A stretch of 56,355 nt of DNA from Methylotenera sp. (GTDB taxonomy: Bacteria > Pseudomonadota > Gammaproteobacteria > Burkholderiales > Methylophilaceae), in NCBI RefSeq assembly GCF_013141425.1, contig NZ_JABFRA010000053.1, forward strand, positions 1 to 56,355, written 5' to 3'. Shown here piece by piece: positions 9,501-18,935 of the stretch. Each line of letters starts with the position of its first letter. The stretch's first letter is position 1. Below the pieces are notes generated by a model. That model was not told where the DNA came from. It ran no database searches and saw nothing but the letters and a program-made list of their open reading frames with translations. Made by a program: the position numbers and the translations under genes.

Positions 9501-10835
9501 ATGCGTGTACTTATTTTAGGTTCGGGTGTCGTGGGCGTAACAAGTGCCTATTACTTGGCCAAGAATGGCTTCGATGTCACGGTAATCGATCGACAGCCCG
9601 CCGTAGGTTTGGAAACCAGCTTTGCCAACGCTGGGCAAATTTCACCTGGCTATTCAGCGCCATGGGCGGCACCAGGTGTGCCAATGAAGGCGCTTAAGTG
9701 GATATTTCAGCGTCATTCACCGCTCGCGCTAAAACCAGATTGGACCCTTTGGCAAATTGAATGGACGCTAAAGCTACTTGGGAATTGCAATGCGCAAAGC
9801 TACGCCCGCAACAAAGAGCGCATGGTGCGTTTGGCCGAATATAGCCGTGATTGCCTAGGCCAACTGCGTACCGATACAGGCATCAGCTATGAAGGCCGCA
9901 CACGTGGCACCTTGCAAGTGTTCCGTACACAAAAGCAGCTAGATGCCGAAGCGAAAGACATCGCCGTGTTGAGTCGCATGGGCGTACCGTTTGAGCATCT
10001 TGACCCTGAGGGCTGTGCGCTTGCAGAGCCAGCGCTAGCTTTGGTAAAAGACCAATTATTAGGCGGCTTGCGTTTACCCAATGATGAAACGGGCGATTGC
10101 CAATTATTTACTACTAATTTGGCATTGGAAGCAAAAAAACTTGGTGTGATGTTTCTGCATGAGGTGACGATAGAGCGCTTAGTCACCGCTAATGGCCAGT
10201 TGAACGGCGTGGAAATCAGCTCGGTAGATGGCTTGGAAACAATACAGGCAGACCAATATGTGGTGGCGCTTGGTAGTTATTCTCGCCAACTGATGCTAGG
10301 CTTGAGCCTGGATATTCCCGTCTATCCAGTAAAAGGATATTCACTGACGGTGCCTGTGGTAAACGCTGATGCTGCGCCTATTTCAACGGTGATGGACGAA
10401 ACTTATAAAGTGGCCATTACCCGATTTGATAATCGAATTCGCGTGGGCGGCATGGCAGAGTTGGCTGGTTTTGACTTAAGTCTAAATCCGCGCCGCCGTG
10501 AGACCTTAGAAATGGTGCTTAACAGCTTGTTCCCGAACGCGGGCGATGTGTCGCAATCTCTGTTCTGGGCAGGGTTACGTCCTATGACGCCCGATGGCAC
10601 GCCGATTATCGGTAAGGCTTCTGCCCTGTATAACAACGTGTGGCTCAATACCGGCCATGGCACGCTTGGCTGGACCATGGCGTGTGGTTCTGGGCAATTG
10701 TTAGCAGATTTAATCGCCAACCACCAGCCTGCAATTCAAAGCGATGATTTTGCACTTGGTCGATACGCTGGAAGCCGCTACAATAAAGGCGTACAAAAAC
10801 CTGCCCTCACTAAGCCTAATGTAATCAAAACATAA
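9501..10835 (+). CDS. dadA: D-amino acid dehydrogenase (DadA)
   Basis: DadA is a membrane-associated FAD enzyme that oxidises D-alanine and other D-amino acids to 2-oxo acids and ammonia, feeding electrons to the respiratory chain. The start is the ATG at 9501 with GGAGA eight bases upstream, giving 444 residues. The N-terminus is the ADP-binding motif [19 protein letters not shown]. Family blocks [19 protein letters not shown] (about 38-56), [14 protein letters not shown] and the C-terminal [16 protein letters not shown] are all present. It heads the likely operon dadA-alr(-ridA) and diverges from the Lrp-type gene. Confidence 0.94.
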   Translation: MRVLILGSGVVGVTSAYYLAKNGFDVTVIDRQPAVGLETSFANAGQISPGYSAPWAAPGVPMKALKWIFQRHSPLALKPDWTLWQIEWTLKLLGNCNAQSYARNKERMVRLAEYSRDCLGQLRTDTGISYEGRTRGTLQVFRTQKQLDAEAKDIAVLSRMGVPFEHLDPEGCALAEPALALVKDQLLGGLRLPNDETGDCQLFTTNLALEAKKLGVMFLHEVTIERLVTANGQLNGVEISSVDGLETIQADQYVVALGSYSRQLMLGLSLDIPVYPVKGYSLTVPVVNADAAPISTVMDETYKVAITRFDNRIRVGGMAELAGFDLSLNPRRRETLEMVLNSLFPNAGDVSQSLFWAGLRPMTPDGTPIIGKASALYNNVWLNTGHGTLGWTMACGSGQLLADLIANHQPAIQSDDFALGRYAGSRYNKGVQKPALTKPNVIKT

Positions 10836-10854
10836 GATTATCAAAATTTAAGCC

Positions 10855-11967
10855 ATGTCTCGCCCAACAACCGCCCATATCCGCTTGGATGCATTCCGAC
10901 ACAATTACCGTGTCGCCAAACAATTGCACGGTGGCAAAGCGTTGGCAGTGATTAAAGCCAATGCGTATGGCCATGGCGCCTTGCATTGTGCTAAGGCCAT
11001 AGAAGGCGAGGCGGATGGCTTTGCCGTAGCTTGTTTAGAAGAGGCTTTGCAGTTACGTAAAGCGGACATCCTCGAGCCTATTTTGTTGCTGGAAGGTTTT
11101 TTTGAGGCGATAGAATTGCCCGATATTGTGGCGCATGATTTGTGGATAGTAATACACGCGCAGTGGCAAATTGATATCCTACTGAAGGCAAACCTATCAA
11201 AACCGCTGCATATTTGGTTAAAAATGGACAGCGGCATGCATCGCGTGGGTTTGTCGCCCGATGAATATGCAAAAGCTTACGCGCGCCTGAAAGACCATAA
11301 AGATGTAGCTACTATCGTGCTGATGTCACATTTTGCGAACGCTGATAATTTAGATTCCCAGCATACTTTGCAGCAAAGTGAAGTTTTTCATACGACGATT
11401 TATGCTTTAAATCTGCCAGTGCATGCGCAGTTGAGCTTAGCCAATTCTGCGGCAATTCTTGGCTGGCAAAAGACGCAAGTTCTGCGTGAAAGGCAACATC
11501 AATGGTCGCGGCCTGGCATTATGTTGTACGGCGCTAACCCAATTATTCAGGCATCGCAAGCATTAGTTTTAAAACCAGTCATGCAATTGACGTCGAAAAT
11601 TATCGCGATTCAGAATATTGATATAGGCCAATCCATTGGCTATGGTAGTTTGTTTACTGCAGCGCGACATACCAAGGTGGGAGTAGTCGCTTGCGGCTAT
11701 GCAGACGGCTATCCGCGGGCTGCAAGTACCGATACGCCAGTTGCGGTTGAAGGTACACTAACGCGAATACTCGGGCGTGTGTCGATGGACATGTTGTTTG
11801 TCGATTTAACGGACGTTCCAAACGCAACTATCGGCAGTCAGGTTGAGTTGTGGGGGAATCAGGTACCCGCAAATGCAGTGGCAAAAGCCGCTGCCACCAT
11901 TTCCTATGAGTTATTTTGCAATGTTAAACGCGTTCATTTTCAATACTACGATGCATCGAATATCTAG
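10855..11967 (+). CDS. alr: Alanine racemase
   Basis: This PLP enzyme interconverts L- and D-alanine. The 370-residue protein carries the PLP lysine in AVIKANAYGHG (about residues 31-41), the RVSMDML segment and the catalytic tyrosine region CGYADGYPR. It starts 19 bases after dadA, so it is probably the catabolic racemase (DadX role) feeding D-alanine to DadA. It may also supply D-alanine for peptidoglycan, since no second racemase is visible in this window. Confidence 0.93.
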   Translation: MSRPTTAHIRLDAFRHNYRVAKQLHGGKALAVIKANAYGHGALHCAKAIEGEADGFAVACLEEALQLRKADILEPILLLEGFFEAIELPDIVAHDLWIVIHAQWQIDILLKANLSKPLHIWLKMDSGMHRVGLSPDEYAKAYARLKDHKDVATIVLMSHFANADNLDSQHTLQQSEVFHTTIYALNLPVHAQLSLANSAAILGWQKTQVLRERQHQWSRPGIMLYGANPIIQASQALVLKPVMQLTSKIIAIQNIDIGQSIGYGSLFTAARHTKVGVVACGYADGYPRAASTDTPVAVEGTLTRILGRVSMDMLFVDLTDVPNATIGSQVELWGNQVPANAVAKAAATISYELFCNVKRVHFQYYDASNI

Positions 11968-12040
11968 TGGGCAATATATAATTCAACTATTAACTTCAAT
12001 AGTATTTTCAAAACATTAATTATTTAAAAAAGGTTTTCAT

Positions 12041-12418
12041 ATGCACGTAATTCAAACTCCCAATGCACCGGCTGCGATTGGCCCTTATTCACAAGCCATG
12101 GTGGTGGGTGATTTGTTATTTACTTCTGGTCAAATTCCGCTACGTGCAGATGGCACGTTAAATGATGGCGATATTACTACACAGACCACTCAAGTGCTGG
12201 CTAACCTGAAAGCGGTGATTGAAGCCGCAGGTGCAAGCTTAGACAAAGTGGTTAAAACTACGGTTTTTTTGAAAAATCTGGATGACTTTGTCGCCATGAA
12301 TAAAGTGTATGGGGAAACGTTTGGTAGCCATACGCCAGCGCGCTCGACCGTGCAAGTGGCGAAATTACCACGCGATGTTTTGGTGGAAATTGAAGCGATT
12401 GTTTCCTTAATTAAATAA
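12041..12418 (+). CDS. ridA: RidA family 2-iminobutanoate/2-iminopropanoate deaminase
   Basis: This 125-residue RidA/YjgF protein hydrolyses reactive imine/enamine intermediates released by PLP enzymes and amino-acid oxidases. The family core is clear: AIGPYSQA near residue 16, FTSGQIPL, and the C-terminal ARSTVQVAKLPRDVLVEIEAI with the substrate-binding arginine. It follows dadA and alr, as ridA-like genes do in Pseudomonas dad loci. It would clear iminopropanoate formed by DadA. RBS AAAGG precedes the ATG. Confidence 0.93.
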   Translation: MHVIQTPNAPAAIGPYSQAMVVGDLLFTSGQIPLRADGTLNDGDITTQTTQVLANLKAVIEAAGASLDKVVKTTVFLKNLDDFVAMNKVYGETFGSHTPARSTVQVAKLPRDVLVEIEAIVSLIK

Positions 12419-12450
12419 ACCCAAAGCAACTGTTTTAAGGTGATGCATAC

Positions 12451-12720
12451 ATGGACAAAAAAACAAAGGGCTTGATATTTACTATAGTCACTGCCGTAAT
12501 TTTTGGCTTGCCAGGGTTATTCTTACTAGGTATGGCCTTAATTATTATATTGTCCGCTGATGCAGCAGCAGAACTTCATGGCGACTACGCCGCCACCATC
12601 GTCTTTTTTATTTTTGGCTTGATTCTCATTAGTCTTCCCATTTTTGTTGGTTATTTTACGCTGCGCGCACCACCGAAAGCGTTTGCTGAAAGTGCGCCTC
12701 AGCCTGACCATGAGTCTTAA
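12451..12720 (+). CDS. Small two-helix membrane protein, unknown function
   Basis: This 89-residue protein has two clear hydrophobic segments (about residues 8-33 and 47-71), a short acidic/alanine-rich loop (SADAAAELHGDY) and a hydrophilic tail with APPKAFAESAPQPDHES. I do not recognise a family. It begins 32 bases after ridA with an AAGG-type RBS (TTTTAAGGTGATGCATACATG), so it may be the last gene of the dad transcript. It ends exactly where the convergent aminotransferase gene ends. Confidence 0.6.
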   Translation: MDKKTKGLIFTIVTAVIFGLPGLFLLGMALIIILSADAAAELHGDYAATIVFFIFGLILISLPIFVGYFTLRAPPKAFAESAPQPDHES

Positions 12721-14106
12721 TTATTGTGTTATGGCATCAAGACATTGATTAAACACTTGCAATAGCTTGTCAATATCCTCATGACGGGTTGCTGGGCAAA
12801 TTAACATCATGTTATGAAACGGCGTGAGCAAAACGCCGCGATTTAACAAATAAAGATGAATTGCGCTTTCAAGAGTCTCGTTTTGAGCGTCACGCGCTTG
12901 CTGCGCATTTTTTGGGCTTTGCGCGCAAAACTGCAATTCCAGCCTAGCACCTAAGCGTGTAATGTTCCAAGGTAAGTTTTTTGACTGGATTGATTCGGTC
13001 AATTGCTTTTCTAGCAATGCCGCCAGACTAAGCATGTGGGTGTAAGCCTCTGGTGTGGCAACTTCGGTTAAGGTGGCATATATGGCTGCTAGCGTCATCA
13101 TACTGCCCGATAGCGTGGTGCCAATGCCAGAATGCCCAGCTGGCGCTTGGTCTTTTGCCTTTTTCAATCGCGCTGCCATGTCAGTACTAAATCCGTAAGC
13201 GGCAGCAGGCAGGCCGCCAGCAATAGGTTTACCAACCACTAAAAAGTCGGGGGTAATGTTGTTTGCTTTTGCCCAGCCACCACGCCCAGTCGAGATGGTA
13301 TGAGTTTCATCCAAAATGAGCAAACTACCATATTTTTTAGTGAGCGCGCGCAAGCCTTCAATAAACCCTGTGTTAGCCAATACCATGCCACAATTGGTCA
13401 AAGCGGGTTCGGTTAACAAACAGGCAACGTCGCCTTTAGCCAGCTCGCGTTCAACGGCTGCAATGTCATTGAATGGCACCGCCACGGTATACAAAGCTAA
13501 ATCCGTCACTTGACCAAGTAAACTGTCGCGATTGACGGTTTTACGTTCTGTTGTGTCTACCATTGTGTCATCACCTAACACTATGTCAACCATGGTGTCG
13601 TCAATAGTCCCGTGATAACAGCCATCAAACACCAATAATTTCTTCCGACCAGTAACGGCACGCGCCCAGCGCAAAACAAAGCGATTGGCATCGGTGGCGG
13701 TAGTTGCCAGTTGCCAGCAAGCTAAGCCAAAATGCTCGGCCAAAGTTTCACCAACATTTGGTGCTAGTGTGGAAGGCAACATGACGGTAAAGCCCCGGCT
13801 AGCTTGTGCAGCAATGGCTTGTGCAATAGGCGCAGGACTGTGGCCAAACATCGCACCTGTATCACCCAAGCAAAAATCGGCGTATTGAATACCATCCGCG
13901 CAGATGAACTGGGCGCCTTGCGCATGCTCCACAAAGAGCGGCACAGGTGTACCCCAGTCATTCATCCAATGCATGGGTACGCCATACAAAAAATGTGGAC
14001 TGGTTTTGCCTGAAAGCGCGACCGAGCTTGGATGTAACTTGAGATAAAAGTCACATTCGCTTGCCAGCATGGACACCGCATTGTTTAATAGATTAGCATG
14101 AGACAT
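12721..14106 (-). CDS. HemL-like class III aminotransferase, substrate unknown
   Basis: This 461-residue PLP enzyme is of the glutamate-1-semialdehyde aminomutase/class III aminotransferase type. Visible are CLGDTGAMFGHSP (about 78-90), the RWARAVTGRKKLLVFDGCYHGTID region, ILDETHTIS and the probable PLP lysine in FLVVGKPIAGG. It contains an odd near-duplication, DDTMVD-IVLG-DDTMVD. It is unlikely to be the haem-pathway enzyme, as it departs from HemL in several blocks and sits in an amine-catabolism region. It diverges from puuB; a role with an amino alcohol or beta-amino acid is possible but not shown. Confidence 0.7.
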   Translation of the reverse strand: MSHANLLNNAVSMLASECDFYLKLHPSSVALSGKTSPHFLYGVPMHWMNDWGTPVPLFVEHAQGAQFICADGIQYADFCLGDTGAMFGHSPAPIAQAIAAQASRGFTVMLPSTLAPNVGETLAEHFGLACWQLATTATDANRFVLRWARAVTGRKKLLVFDGCYHGTIDDTMVDIVLGDDTMVDTTERKTVNRDSLLGQVTDLALYTVAVPFNDIAAVERELAKGDVACLLTEPALTNCGMVLANTGFIEGLRALTKKYGSLLILDETHTISTGRGGWAKANNITPDFLVVGKPIAGGLPAAAYGFSTDMAARLKKAKDQAPAGHSGIGTTLSGSMMTLAAIYATLTEVATPEAYTHMLSLAALLEKQLTESIQSKNLPWNITRLGARLELQFCAQSPKNAQQARDAQNETLESAIHLYLLNRGVLLTPFHNMMLICPATRHEDIDKLLQVFNQCLDAITQ

Positions 14107-14345
14107 AACTTATACTTTACACCTGATATTGTGGACAAGGTAGTTTTACCAAGCGTGTAGCCAAGTGGTTTTAACAAATTTTATAAATTGGTACTGGTGT
14201 TTATACTGAAAATTAGTTTAACATTGAATAAATTTGAACTATAGACTGTGATATTCCAATAAAGCTGATACTTTTGATGTTAGCCCCGTTAGTTAATTGC
14301 AGCCTATCTATTTAGAAGTTATGCAATTTAGAAATTGAGAAAACA

Positions 14346-15686
14346 ATGTCCGCCGCAACAGAGTTAAAACTTACGCAAAATTCCTATTATGCCGCCAGTG
14401 CAAATGAACTGCCTACCTATTCAAAATTAGAATCAAATATTGAAGCTGATGTTTGTGTGGTTGGTGGCGGTTTTGCCGGACTTTCTGCCGCAATTGAATT
14501 AATTGATCGTGGTTATTCGGTAGTGGTTTTAGAGGCAAAACACATAGGCTGGGGCGCGAGTGGTCGCAATGGCGGACAAATTATTGCTGGCCTGGCATGT
14601 GAGCAAGAGGTGATTGAAAAAGCCATCGGTTTTGATGCCGCCAAAAAAGTTTGGGATATGTCGATTGAAGCGCTGGATTTAGTGCGCGAACGTGTAAAAC
14701 GTTTTGATATTAAATGCGATTTGACCGATGGTTTTCTTGGTGTTTCGGTGAACGCCAAAAAAGGCGCTTATTTGCGTCAATGGTATGAAGGTATGACCAA
14801 GCATTACCAATATGACAATGATGCGCAGTGGATAGAACCAAAAGATATTCGTCATTGGATAGACAGCCCACGTTATTTCAACGGTTATTTTGATAAACGC
14901 TCTGGGCATTTGCACCCCTTAAATTATTGTCTTGGCTTGGCAAAGGGCGCCAGCCGGATTGGTGCGCGCATTTATCAGCGATCGCCTGTGATTGCCATGC
15001 AGCATGGCAAGTCTATCGACAGTGAAACCGTTTATTTACAAACTGAAACAGGCAGCGTGAAAGCCAAATATGTAGTGCTGGCTGGGAATATGTATCTACC
15101 CGAAGTAGCGCCAAAGTTGGCGCCAACGTTGGCGAAGCGCATTATGCCCGTGGGAACATATATTATTGCCACTGAACCGATTTCGCCAAGCTTGGCTGCC
15201 AAGCTCATTCCGAGTAATGCGGCAGTTTGTGATACTAATTTTGTGCTGGATTACTTCAGGTTCTCGGCAAGTTCGACATTAGCAGAGCCGCGCATGATTT
15301 ATGGTGGCCGTGTAAGCTACAGCGCTTTGACCCCGCCAAATCTTACCGCGAATATGCAAGCGCGTATGGTGGAGACTTTTCCACAACTTAAAAACACCAA
15401 GGTTGAATACACTTGGGGCGGTTTTGTAGATATCACCATGAATCGCGCACCCGATTTTGGTCGTATTGCGCCTAATATTTTTTACTTGCAAGGCTTTTCA
15501 GGACACGGCGTCGCGCTTACTGGCTTGGCTGGCAAATTAGTTGCGGAGGCCATTGCGGGTCAGGCGGAACGTTTAGATTTACTGGCGCAAATCAAGCATC
15601 ATGATTTTCCTGGTGGAAAATTATTGCGTACACCAGCTTTGGTGCTCGGCATGTTGTGGTATCAATTGCGCGATAAGTTAGGTTGA
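14346..15686 (+). CDS. puuB: FAD-dependent oxidase, gamma-glutamylputrescine oxidase type
   Basis: This 446-residue flavoprotein of the DAO/PuuB family would oxidise gamma-glutamylputrescine to gamma-glutamyl-aminobutyraldehyde with O2, releasing ammonia and H2O2. The ADP-binding motif is VCVVGGGFAGLSAAIELIDRG (about 36-56), followed by GWGASGRNGGQI. The C-terminal FAD contact is GFSGHGVALTGLAGK. Other polyamine genes of the pathway (puuA, puuD, puuC) lie 3-14 kb downstream on the same strand, which supports the assignment; other amine substrates are possible. It is transcribed alone and ends inside a strong hairpin. Confidence 0.85.
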   Translation: MSAATELKLTQNSYYAASANELPTYSKLESNIEADVCVVGGGFAGLSAAIELIDRGYSVVVLEAKHIGWGASGRNGGQIIAGLACEQEVIEKAIGFDAAKKVWDMSIEALDLVRERVKRFDIKCDLTDGFLGVSVNAKKGAYLRQWYEGMTKHYQYDNDAQWIEPKDIRHWIDSPRYFNGYFDKRSGHLHPLNYCLGLAKGASRIGARIYQRSPVIAMQHGKSIDSETVYLQTETGSVKAKYVVLAGNMYLPEVAPKLAPTLAKRIMPVGTYIIATEPISPSLAAKLIPSNAAVCDTNFVLDYFRFSASSTLAEPRMIYGGRVSYSALTPPNLTANMQARMVETFPQLKNTKVEYTWGGFVDITMNRAPDFGRIAPNIFYLQGFSGHGVALTGLAGKLVAEAIAGQAERLDLLAQIKHHDFPGGKLLRTPALVLGMLWYQLRDKLG

Positions 15687-15706
15687 ATATATTGCAACCT
15701 AACTTA
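15674..15706. terminator. Bidirectional hairpin between convergent puuB and nhaA
   Basis: TAAGTTAGGTTG and its exact complement CAACCTAACTTA form a 12-bp stem with a 9-base loop. The left arm overlaps the last codons and stop of puuB. No long T-run follows, but the position between convergent genes fits a terminator for both. Confidence 0.65.
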
Positions 15707-15743
15707 CTGTAACATAACGTGCCGTAACCGTAATGTACAGCAA

Positions 15744-17123
15744 CTATTGTACCGATTTTCTACCCAGCCACCAAAGCCATACGTAGCCTAGCAAACCCGC
15801 TAATAGCGAGGCGGACAGAACGCCAGTTTTAGCCATCAGCAAATATTCAGGCTGATTAGCAAATCCCAATTCAGCAATAAAAATTGACATCGTAAAACCA
15901 ATGCTTCCCAGCACAGAAACAGCTGCGATTTGACTAAATCGTGTGTCCGTTGGCAGTTGACCGATGCCAAAACGTAACGCCAACCAACAAGCGCCTGTGA
16001 TGCCAATAAACTTACCAAATAACAGCCCAAAGGTTACGCCCAGCATCACGGGGTGTGTCAATATCTCACTAAACCCAGCTAACTGAATTGGGATGCCCGC
16101 ATTAAATAAGGCAAAGATTGGAATCACGATAAAAGCCACAGGTAAATGCCAAATATTTTCCAAACGCTGTAGCGGTGTTTGTACCCCTTTAACGTTTTCT
16201 TCCAACTGCTGAACCACGGAATACAGTTTTTCGTTTGTCATTAAACTGTCATCCTGCTTGCGGCTACTTACAAAATGTTCAATTTGCGCTTTCATTCTGG
16301 CAACAAACAAGGCAGGGTCGTATTTTGATCTGGCTGGTACGGTAAATGCGCCCAGTACACCCGCTAGTGTGGCATGTACTCCAGATTGCAGAAGCGCATA
16401 CCAGAGTAAAATCGCCACTAAAAAATAGGGCATTATTTTACGAATGCCCGCAAAATTAAAGGTAAGTAGCAGTGCTAGTAGGGCTATAGCGGTGCCTAAC
16501 CAACTCAGTAATAATTCCTGAGTATAAAATATTGCAATCACCAACACAGCGCCTAAATCATCTGCAATTGCGAGTGCGACCAGAAAGGTAATAAGCGACT
16601 TAGGAACACGCTTCGCCAATAAAACCAGCGCGCCTACAGCAAAAGCAATGTCAGTTGCCATGGGGATTCCCCAGCCGCGTGCGGCATCGCCACTATGGTT
16701 AAAAGCTAGATAAATAAGCGCGGGTACTACCATGCCGCCAATTGCCGCAATAATGGGTAACGCTGCCTGTCGAATATCCGATAGCTCACCTACCATGATT
16801 TCACGTTTTAGCTCTAAACCCACGACAAAGAAAAACAGTGCCATCAAGCCGTCGTTCACCCAGTGATGCAAACTCATCTGGATGCGCCAATCACCGATGG
16901 CAATGTCTACAGGCGTGTGAATAAAATGTTGGTAGGCTTCTGCTAAAAAGCCATTGGCAAATAAGAGCGCGACAACTGCAGTGCCCATCAATAATAAACC
17001 GCTAGTTGTTTGTCGATGAATAAATGCTTCAAATGGCGTCAACACCAAGTTAAATGTCCGCTCCCACGGCGCATAGATAAGGCCTTTTTCTGTGTTCTTT
17101 TCAGATGAATAGTCGATTGACAT
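15744..17123 (-). CDS. nhaA: Na+/H+ antiporter NhaA
   Basis: NhaA is an inner-membrane antiporter exporting Na+ in exchange for H+, important at alkaline pH and high sodium. The 459-residue sequence has the family's multi-helix pattern, HHWVNDGLMALFFFVVGLELKRE, GWGIPMATDIAFAVG and the ion-binding aspartate pair in ALAIADDLGAV. A hydrophilic insert of about 55 residues (about 275-330) makes it longer than the E. coli protein, as in many longer NhaA relatives. It lies 14 bases downstream of a MocR regulator on the same strand, so the two are likely co-transcribed. Its placement in an amine island is unusual. Confidence 0.93.
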   Translation of the reverse strand: MSIDYSSEKNTEKGLIYAPWERTFNLVLTPFEAFIHRQTTSGLLLMGTAVVALLFANGFLAEAYQHFIHTPVDIAIGDWRIQMSLHHWVNDGLMALFFFVVGLELKREIMVGELSDIRQAALPIIAAIGGMVVPALIYLAFNHSGDAARGWGIPMATDIAFAVGALVLLAKRVPKSLITFLVALAIADDLGAVLVIAIFYTQELLLSWLGTAIALLALLLTFNFAGIRKIMPYFLVAILLWYALLQSGVHATLAGVLGAFTVPARSKYDPALFVARMKAQIEHFVSSRKQDDSLMTNEKLYSVVQQLEENVKGVQTPLQRLENIWHLPVAFIVIPIFALFNAGIPIQLAGFSEILTHPVMLGVTFGLLFGKFIGITGACWLALRFGIGQLPTDTRFSQIAAVSVLGSIGFTMSIFIAELGFANQPEYLLMAKTGVLSASLLAGLLGYVWLWWLGRKSVQ

Positions 17124-17137
17124 TGCAAATCCTTGGT

Positions 17138-18721
17138 TTATTGACTTAATGCTGTTTGAATAACTGCTGCTAACTTATTGCCATATTGCTTAATGCGCTC
17201 GGTGGCCGCGTAGGCATAACCAATAATCAGACCTCTTTCGGATTTTTCGCCCAAGCAGTAATGCGAAAGTGGGTAGACCCGTAAGCCTTGTTCAGACGCC
17301 ATTTCAGCGATACGAACATCATCGCACGTTGGGTCGAATTCCACTACCAAATGCAAGCCAGAATCGACCGTTGAAAGGCGAGCGCCAACATTTGCTATTG
17401 GAGCAAGTGCTGCCTGTAATAAACGTCTACGCTCGCCATATATCTGCCGTAACCTTCGGATATGGCTGGCAAAATAGCCTTCTTCTATAAAATCCGCCAG
17501 TGCTGCTTGAATCACTACTTGTCCAGGTCGTTGCAGTTCGTACAGGCCACGCTTGAAACTTTCGACTAAATTAGGGGGAACCACCAGATAGCCGAGGCGA
17601 ATGCCAGGGTACATGACCTTTGAAAAAGTGCCTAAATAGAGCACACGGTCGTTTTGATCCATACCTTGTAAGGACGAGATTGGTCGTCCTTCAAAACGAA
17701 ACTCGCTGTCATAATCATCTTCAATAATCCATGCACTTACATTTTGCGCATAATCCAGTAATAAGCGACGGCGTCCGTAACTCATGACCATACCTTTTGG
17801 ATATTGGTGAGAGGGCGTGGTGTAGATTAAGCGCGGCGGTATTCGGTAATCAGCAGTACTGGGTGCCATCCCTTCTTTGTCTACATTGACTGGGTGTAGT
17901 GCAAGCCCATTTACTTCAAGTACCCGTTGTGCGGCCCAATAGCCTGGATTTTCTAGCCATGCGCAATCGCCATGGTCTGTGAGCAGACGTGCACATAAAT
18001 CAATGGACTGTTGTGTACCAGAAGTAATAAGTACTTGATCAAAACTGAGGTTGACCGCACGCGAAACCCGCAAGTAATCTGCAATCGCTTTGCGTAAAGG
18101 TAAATAGCCGCCATCGTGGCTGGAATCCAGCAGTGCGGGGTCTGGGGTTCGCCACTGTCGATTAAGTAAGCGACGCCATAATACGTAGGGAAAACTGGCG
18201 TAATCGTCTTCACCAGGGGTGAATGGCTGCACTTCATTGTTTGCTCGCGCGTTGTTGCCCCAGGCGTTATTGACTCGGATATTGTTAATTGTGGCAGTGT
18301 TATTGGTTGATGTAATTTGATTTTGGCTTGCTGAACCGCATGCCAATAACCCGCGTCTAGAAAGTTCGGCGTAGTTTTCAGTGATTACGACTGCATTATC
18401 TTTATCTGTTATATTTTTAGAGAGGTTCTTTGGAAAACCATCATGCAGATTGTAAGTGACATACGTACCACTTCCCGTTTGAGAAGCCACGTAGCCTTCA
18501 TCGAGCAACTGCTCAAATGCTGCCAAAACAGTGTTACGTGAAACGGCTAAATCCTCTGCTAATCTTCTGGTCGAGGGCAGGCGCTCGCCTGCAGGAAGCA
18601 CTTGAGTGGTAATGGCGCGGCGAATCACTTCGTAAATGCGTCGGTGATTCGGCATGCGAACCGGAAAATTGGCGTGGTTAAGTTGTGTCAGTAACCATTC
18701 GGATAATACGAGTTGTTTCAT
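17138..18721 (-). CDS. MocR-type GntR/aminotransferase regulator
   Basis: This protein fuses an N-terminal GntR winged helix (about residues 12-80, with RRLAEDLAVSRNTVLAAFEQL) to a class I aminotransferase-like domain (about 160-525). The PLP lysine is visible in YLGTFSKVMYPGIRLGYLVVP. Relatives include PdxR, GabR and TauR, which regulate vitamin B6, GABA or amine genes. It diverges from the spu/puu genes, which makes a GabR- or polyamine-type role plausible. I chose the ATG at 18719-18721 (MKQLVLSEWLL); the RBS is weak, and an upstream ATG would add 12 residues. A linker of about 60 residues between domains is rich in Asn. Confidence 0.85.
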   Translation of the reverse strand: MKQLVLSEWLLTQLNHANFPVRMPNHRRIYEVIRRAITTQVLPAGERLPSTRRLAEDLAVSRNTVLAAFEQLLDEGYVASQTGSGTYVTYNLHDGFPKNLSKNITDKDNAVVITENYAELSRRGLLACGSASQNQITSTNNTATINNIRVNNAWGNNARANNEVQPFTPGEDDYASFPYVLWRRLLNRQWRTPDPALLDSSHDGGYLPLRKAIADYLRVSRAVNLSFDQVLITSGTQQSIDLCARLLTDHGDCAWLENPGYWAAQRVLEVNGLALHPVNVDKEGMAPSTADYRIPPRLIYTTPSHQYPKGMVMSYGRRRLLLDYAQNVSAWIIEDDYDSEFRFEGRPISSLQGMDQNDRVLYLGTFSKVMYPGIRLGYLVVPPNLVESFKRGLYELQRPGQVVIQAALADFIEEGYFASHIRRLRQIYGERRRLLQAALAPIANVGARLSTVDSGLHLVVEFDPTCDDVRIAEMASEQGLRVYPLSHYCLGEKSERGLIIGYAYAATERIKQYGNKLAAVIQTALSQ

Positions 18722-18763
18722 AGCATAGAAGATTCTTAGCCTACCTATCGTTAGCACTAGCTA

Positions 18764-18789
18764 AAAATTTAATTGGCTAATTAAATTTT
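18764..18789. promoter_or_regulatory. Perfect AT-rich dyad in the MocR/spuA divergent promoter
   Basis: AAAATTTAATT and its exact complement AATTAAATTTT flank GGCT, centred about 55 bases upstream of the MocR start. This is a strong candidate operator for MocR autoregulation and for control of the divergent polyamine genes. Binding is inferred from symmetry and position only. Confidence 0.45.
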
Positions 18790-18935
18790 AGGTTAAATTT
18801 CTACTAAAACTAGAAAAATTTAAAGTGGTTCTATTAAAATAATCTAAATGGCTCTTGAAGTATTACCAATTAAAGGAATAGTATACTTAGCAATGAGGCA
18901 ATGCAATAATTTGTAACCTTATAAAAAATCAGCCA

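Noticed and set aside
12721-14106. Haem-pathway hemL
   Set aside because: Departures from HemL blocks and the amine-catabolism context make the aminomutase role unlikely.
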